64,000 bases of DNA, taken from contig JAPPOQ010000012.1 of NCBI GenBank assembly GCA_028817895.1, positions 140,586 to 204,585 on the forward strand, written 5' to 3'. This document shows, piece by piece, positions 61,141 to 64,000 of this stretch (positions are counted from its first letter, which is position 1; each line of letters begins with the position of its first letter). This DNA is from Ahrensia sp. GTDB lineage: Bacteria > Pseudomonadota > Alphaproteobacteria > Rhizobiales > Rhizobiaceae. A program made the translations under genes and the position numbers. Under the pieces are notes generated by a model. That model did no database searches. It was not told the origin of the DNA and saw nothing but the letters and a program-made list of their open reading frames with translations.

Positions 61141-61195
61141 GCACCGTGCGGCGCCGCCGCTTGACGCGGACCAGTCGCGCCACCATTTGGGCGCG

Positions 61196-62167
61196 ATGAA
61201 CGAGACAGACACCCTAGTTGTTGATTTTGCCGGGCAGGATCATGTGATCCCATTCGCCGTTTCTGCGCTGGATGTGCGTGGGCGCGCGGTTCAGCTTGGC
61301 CCGATGCTGGATTCGATCCTCGACCGGCACGCCTATCCCGAGCCGGTCAGTCGCTTGCTTGCAGAGGCAATCACGCTGACTGTGCTGCTTGGTACAGCGC
61401 TGAAGTTCGAAGGCAAATTCATTCTTCAGACCCAATCAGATGGCCCGGTCTCGATGATCGTGACCGAATTCCGCACGCCCGGATCGATCCGCGCTTATGC
61501 ACGTTTCGATGAGGACCGGCTGGCAGAGAACGGCAAAGACCCGGTCGCGTTGCTTGGCAAGGGCATTCTGGCCATGACCATCGATCAAGGCCCACATACG
61601 CAGCGCTATCAGGGCATTGTCGCACTTGACGGGATCGGTCTGGAAGAAGTTGCGCGCCGCTACTTTCGCCAGTCGGAGCAGATTCCGACCGAAGTTCGGC
61701 TTGGCGTGGGAGAAGTGCTGACAAGGCAGGAGGGCGAAGGTCCGCAACATTCCTGGACAGCCGGTGGCGTGCTTTTGCAGTTCCTTCCCGATTCCGAAGA
61801 GCGGATGCGCCTGAAGGACTTGCCGGGTGGCGACGGTGCCATTGAAGACGACGGCTTCCAGCAAGATGACGCTTGGACGGAAGCACAAGCGCTGATGGGC
61901 ACGATTGAAGATGTCGAACTGACCGACTCTGCTGTACAACCGGAAAGGCTTTTGTACAGGCTTTTTCACGAACACGGGGTCCGCGTTTTCGAAACCAATG
62001 CAGTGCTCGATGCTTGTTCCTGTTCGCGAGACCGGGTGCACAATGTGCTGGCTTCGATGAGCGATGAAGAACGCGCACAAAGCGCGGAAAACGGCAGGAT
62101 CCGAGTGACTTGCGAGTTTTGCAGCACAGCTTATGAGTTTGATCCCGACACTGTGATGCCTGCGTGA
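61196..62167 (+). CDS. hslO: redox-regulated chaperone Hsp33
   Basis: Hsp33 is a cytoplasmic holdase switched on by oxidation of a zinc centre. This 323-residue protein has the N-terminal substrate-binding domain (LLGKGILAMTIDQGPHTQRYQGIVALDG, in part). The C-terminal redox switch has CSC (DACSCSRDR) and CEFC, the four zinc cysteines, near residues 276-313. ATG 61196 is chosen over a non-ATG start nine bases upstream. It follows argF. Confidence 0.95.
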   Translation: MNETDTLVVDFAGQDHVIPFAVSALDVRGRAVQLGPMLDSILDRHAYPEPVSRLLAEAITLTVLLGTALKFEGKFILQTQSDGPVSMIVTEFRTPGSIRAYARFDEDRLAENGKDPVALLGKGILAMTIDQGPHTQRYQGIVALDGIGLEEVARRYFRQSEQIPTEVRLGVGEVLTRQEGEGPQHSWTAGGVLLQFLPDSEERMRLKDLPGGDGAIEDDGFQQDDAWTEAQALMGTIEDVELTDSAVQPERLLYRLFHEHGVRVFETNAVLDACSCSRDRVHNVLASMSDEERAQSAENGRIRVTCEFCSTAYEFDPDTVMPA

Positions 62168-62252
62168 TAGACGTCGTCACATTTCTGACGGATCATTAAC
62201 TTGCGATGCGCATTGTCACTCCTATACTCAACGCTTCTGGCGGAGAGCTCTG

Positions 62253-63905
62253 ATGCTCAAAAAGGTCGATGATGAAGCGTTGGTGGGTGATGACAATTCA
62301 TCGGCCCAAAGCGGTGGCGCGCAGATTTCCACGCTCCATCCCGTCAATGCGGATCGTCCGGCCCTCCAAGGACCAGAAGAAGCTGAGCCCGCCCGCAAAG
62401 GCCCTTCATTCCTTTCCATTCTGGGCAAAGGAACGCTGGTACTGATCCAGGCGGTCCTCATGGTCGCCATTCTCGCAGGCTCCTATTGGATCGCCCAGCG
62501 CATGGTCGCCGCCAAGCCGGAACCGCGCAAGCGACCAGCCTTCCAGACCGTCTATACCGTGGAGACCGTCAGACCGGTCGCGCGAGATCGCCAGCCGGTG
62601 TTCAGTGCCTACGGTCAAACCATCGCGGCCCGAAGTGTTGACCTGCGTTCGTTGGTTTCCGGCGAAATCGTTGCTGTGAACCCGAAGCTGCGCTCGGGGG
62701 CACAGGTTGCGCAGGGCGAAACACTCGTCGAGATCGATGAGTTCGAATATCGCGGAGCCTTGGCGGAAGCGCGAGCGAATCTCCAGGAGGCCGAGGCCCG
62801 CATCGTTGAGGCCGAAGCACAGATTGGGCTGGAGCAGAGCAAAATCATCTCGGGCCAGGAGCAACTTGAACTCGCGCAGTCTGATTTGGCGCGCGCTGAG
62901 TCGCTGCGCCAGAGCAACACCGTAACGCAGCAGCAAATCGAAGCGCGCAGGCTCGTGGTCAGCCAGCGCGAACAGGCGCTCGCCATTTCGCGCGACACGA
63001 TCAAGGTGCAGCAAGCGCGCGTCGAGCAACTCAAGGCAACGATGGGCCGGTTTGAGTGGCGGGTTCAGCAGGCTGAGCGCAACCTCAATTCCACCGTGCT
63101 GAAGGCGCCCTTTGCCGGTGTCGTGCGCAGCAGCAGCGCGGAAATTGGACGTGCGATCACCGCCAATGATGTTGTCGTTTCCATGTATGAAGCGGGTTCG
63201 CTTGAGGTCACCTTCACGCTTACCGACGCGCAATATGGGCGATTGCAAACCAGCGCAGATGGTCTGATTGGGAGAACCGTTGAGATCATCTGGACGGTCG
63301 GTGGTCGTGACTATGCTTTCGCTGGAATGATCGACCGCACCGGCGCGGAGATCACCTCAAACAAGGGCGGTGTGGAGGTGATTGCGCGCCTTGATGACAT
63401 CACCAACGGTGTAACCCTGCGGCCAGGAGCTTTTGTTGAGCTGCGGGTGCCGGATGTGGTCTTCGCCAACACCTTTGCCGTGCCCGACACCGCAATTTAC
63501 GGCACCAACACGCTTTACACGATCGTTGATGACAAGCTCGTAGAAAATCGCGTTGAAATCGCCGCCTTTGAAAACGAACAAATACTGATCAGTGAGGGTC
63601 TGAAGCCGGGAGACGAAGTGCTTGTCACCCGCATTACTGAAGTCAGTGCCGGACTGAACATTCGTCGTGAGGGCGATCCGATACCGTCTCGCGATGCCAG
63701 CCCCGCCAACAGCCAAAATGCGGAAGCTGGTCAGGGGCGCCCAAGTCGCGAAGAAATGCAGCGTATTCTTGCAGCCAACAATATGGACATCGCGGCCTTC
63801 CGTGCCCTGCCCCAGGGTGAGCGGCGCATGCTGATCCGCAACTGGCGCCAGCAGAATGCCAGCGATGGTGAGGACGCTGCCGCTGCTGCCGAGGCGGCGG
63901 AATAG
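62253..63905 (+). CDS. efflux RND transporter periplasmic adaptor (membrane fusion protein)
   Basis: This 550-residue HlyD/AcrA-type adaptor should link an RND pump to an outer-membrane channel. It has a cytoplasmic N-terminus, one inner-membrane helix (about residues 58-78, GTLVLIQAVLMVAILAGSYWI) and a lipoyl-like domain (SGEIVAVNPKLRSGAQVAQGETLVEID, in part). A long coiled-coil hairpin spans about residues 165-270, rich in Q, E, A and R. The barrel domains contain STVLKAPFAGVV. An unusual C-terminal tail (about 60 residues, REEMQRILAANNMDIAAFRALPQGERR) extends beyond the family fold. The pump gene probably starts at the window edge. Confidence 0.92.
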   Translation: MLKKVDDEALVGDDNSSAQSGGAQISTLHPVNADRPALQGPEEAEPARKGPSFLSILGKGTLVLIQAVLMVAILAGSYWIAQRMVAAKPEPRKRPAFQTVYTVETVRPVARDRQPVFSAYGQTIAARSVDLRSLVSGEIVAVNPKLRSGAQVAQGETLVEIDEFEYRGALAEARANLQEAEARIVEAEAQIGLEQSKIISGQEQLELAQSDLARAESLRQSNTVTQQQIEARRLVVSQREQALAISRDTIKVQQARVEQLKATMGRFEWRVQQAERNLNSTVLKAPFAGVVRSSSAEIGRAITANDVVVSMYEAGSLEVTFTLTDAQYGRLQTSADGLIGRTVEIIWTVGGRDYAFAGMIDRTGAEITSNKGGVEVIARLDDITNGVTLRPGAFVELRVPDVVFANTFAVPDTAIYGTNTLYTIVDDKLVENRVEIAAFENEQILISEGLKPGDEVLVTRITEVSAGLNIRREGDPIPSRDASPANSQNAEAGQGRPSREEMQRILAANNMDIAAFRALPQGERRMLIRNWRQQNASDGEDAAAAAEAAE

Positions 63906-63935
63906 AGCAAGTCTCGCCCAGATTGGAGCAGTTTG

Positions 63936-64000
63936 ATGGGATGGGTTTTTCGATCTGGCAAGAAGAACACCGCAGAGCGATGCTGGGCATCGCGCGAGGA
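63936..64000 (+). CDS. start of the next gene, probably the RND pump, cut by window edge
   Basis: GGAG at 63925-63928 is followed by two overlapping ATGs in different frames. ATG 63936 has seven-base spacing and ATG 63941 (MGFSIWQEEHRRAMLGIARG) has twelve. The second frame reads more like a genuine protein start, but about 20 codons are too few to identify it. An RND permease is expected after a membrane fusion protein gene. Confidence 0.35.
   Translation, partial: MGWVFRSGKKNTAERCWASRE

Noticed and set aside
1..64000. Insertion sequences, integrons, CRISPR arrays, prophage or plasmid-transfer genes
   Set aside because: I saw no transposase or integrase, no regularly spaced repeats and no phage structural genes on either strand.

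Overview
The window looks like chromosome from an alphaproteobacterium, most likely of the order Hyphomicrobiales (Rhizobiales). The markers are a GcrA cell-cycle regulator, a SAM-II riboswitch in front of metA, a CpaA-to-TadC type IVb (Flp/tad) pilus cluster, a ubiE-ubiB-coaBC gene run, and many ABC and TRAP uptake systems. Coding density is very high and many neighbours overlap by ATGA, GTGA or TGATG. I found no rRNA, tRNA, insertion sequence, CRISPR array or prophage. Genus and species cannot be read from the sequence.

Layout. 1-7.0 kb: 3' part of gpmA, an ASCH-domain protein, then coaBC, ubiB and ubiE on the minus strand and a Tat-exported PhoX phosphatase with a three-unit Pho box. 7.1-11.5 kb: an EamA exporter and a complete TRAP uptake operon. 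11.6-19.6 kb: an Abi/HEPN defence-type protein, a Sel1 protein, a MauG-like dihaem peroxidase coupled to a sugar kinase/isomerase/dehydrogenase run, a CoxE-like VWA protein and a Phd-Doc toxin-antitoxin pair with a palindromic operator. 19.6-20.7 kb: metA with its SAM-II riboswitch. 20.7-31.6 kb: a divergent galactoside locus. One arm holds the binding protein, two permeases, a small coupled ORF, GH36 alpha-galactosidase, dgoK and dgoA. The other holds the ABC ATPase, two tiny overlapping membrane proteins and GH42 beta-galactosidase. Together they would import galactosides, hydrolyse them and finish galactose breakdown by the De Ley-Doudoroff route.

31.7-33.7 kb: two paralogous secreted four-cysteine proteins of unknown function flank an opposite-strand coiled-coil protein. 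This is the least explained part of the window. 33.7-35.7 kb: a divergent GIY-YIG-like protein and deoA. 35.8-43.8 kb: an acyclic-terpene/branched acyl-CoA block (AtuA-like protein, acyl-CoA carboxylase beta and alpha subunits, enoyl-CoA hydratase, a DinB-like protein) and a nitronate-monooxygenase-type flavoprotein. 43.8-54.0 kb: the tad pilus cluster tadC, tadB, cpaF, cpaE, cpaD, cpaC, cpaB, cpaA and flp, with a divergent secretin N-domain protein. 54.0-64.0 kb: a PhnD-like binding protein, a membrane protein coupled to dapE, a metallo-beta-lactamase-fold protein with a degenerate metal motif, gcrA, argD-argF, hslO and an RND membrane-fusion protein. The next gene begins at the window edge.

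The best regulatory readings are the SAM-II aptamer, the Pho box, the phd operator, a cluster of GANTC sites upstream of gcrA, and a perfect palindrome overlapping a predicted argD promoter. The rest is ordinary housekeeping and transport.
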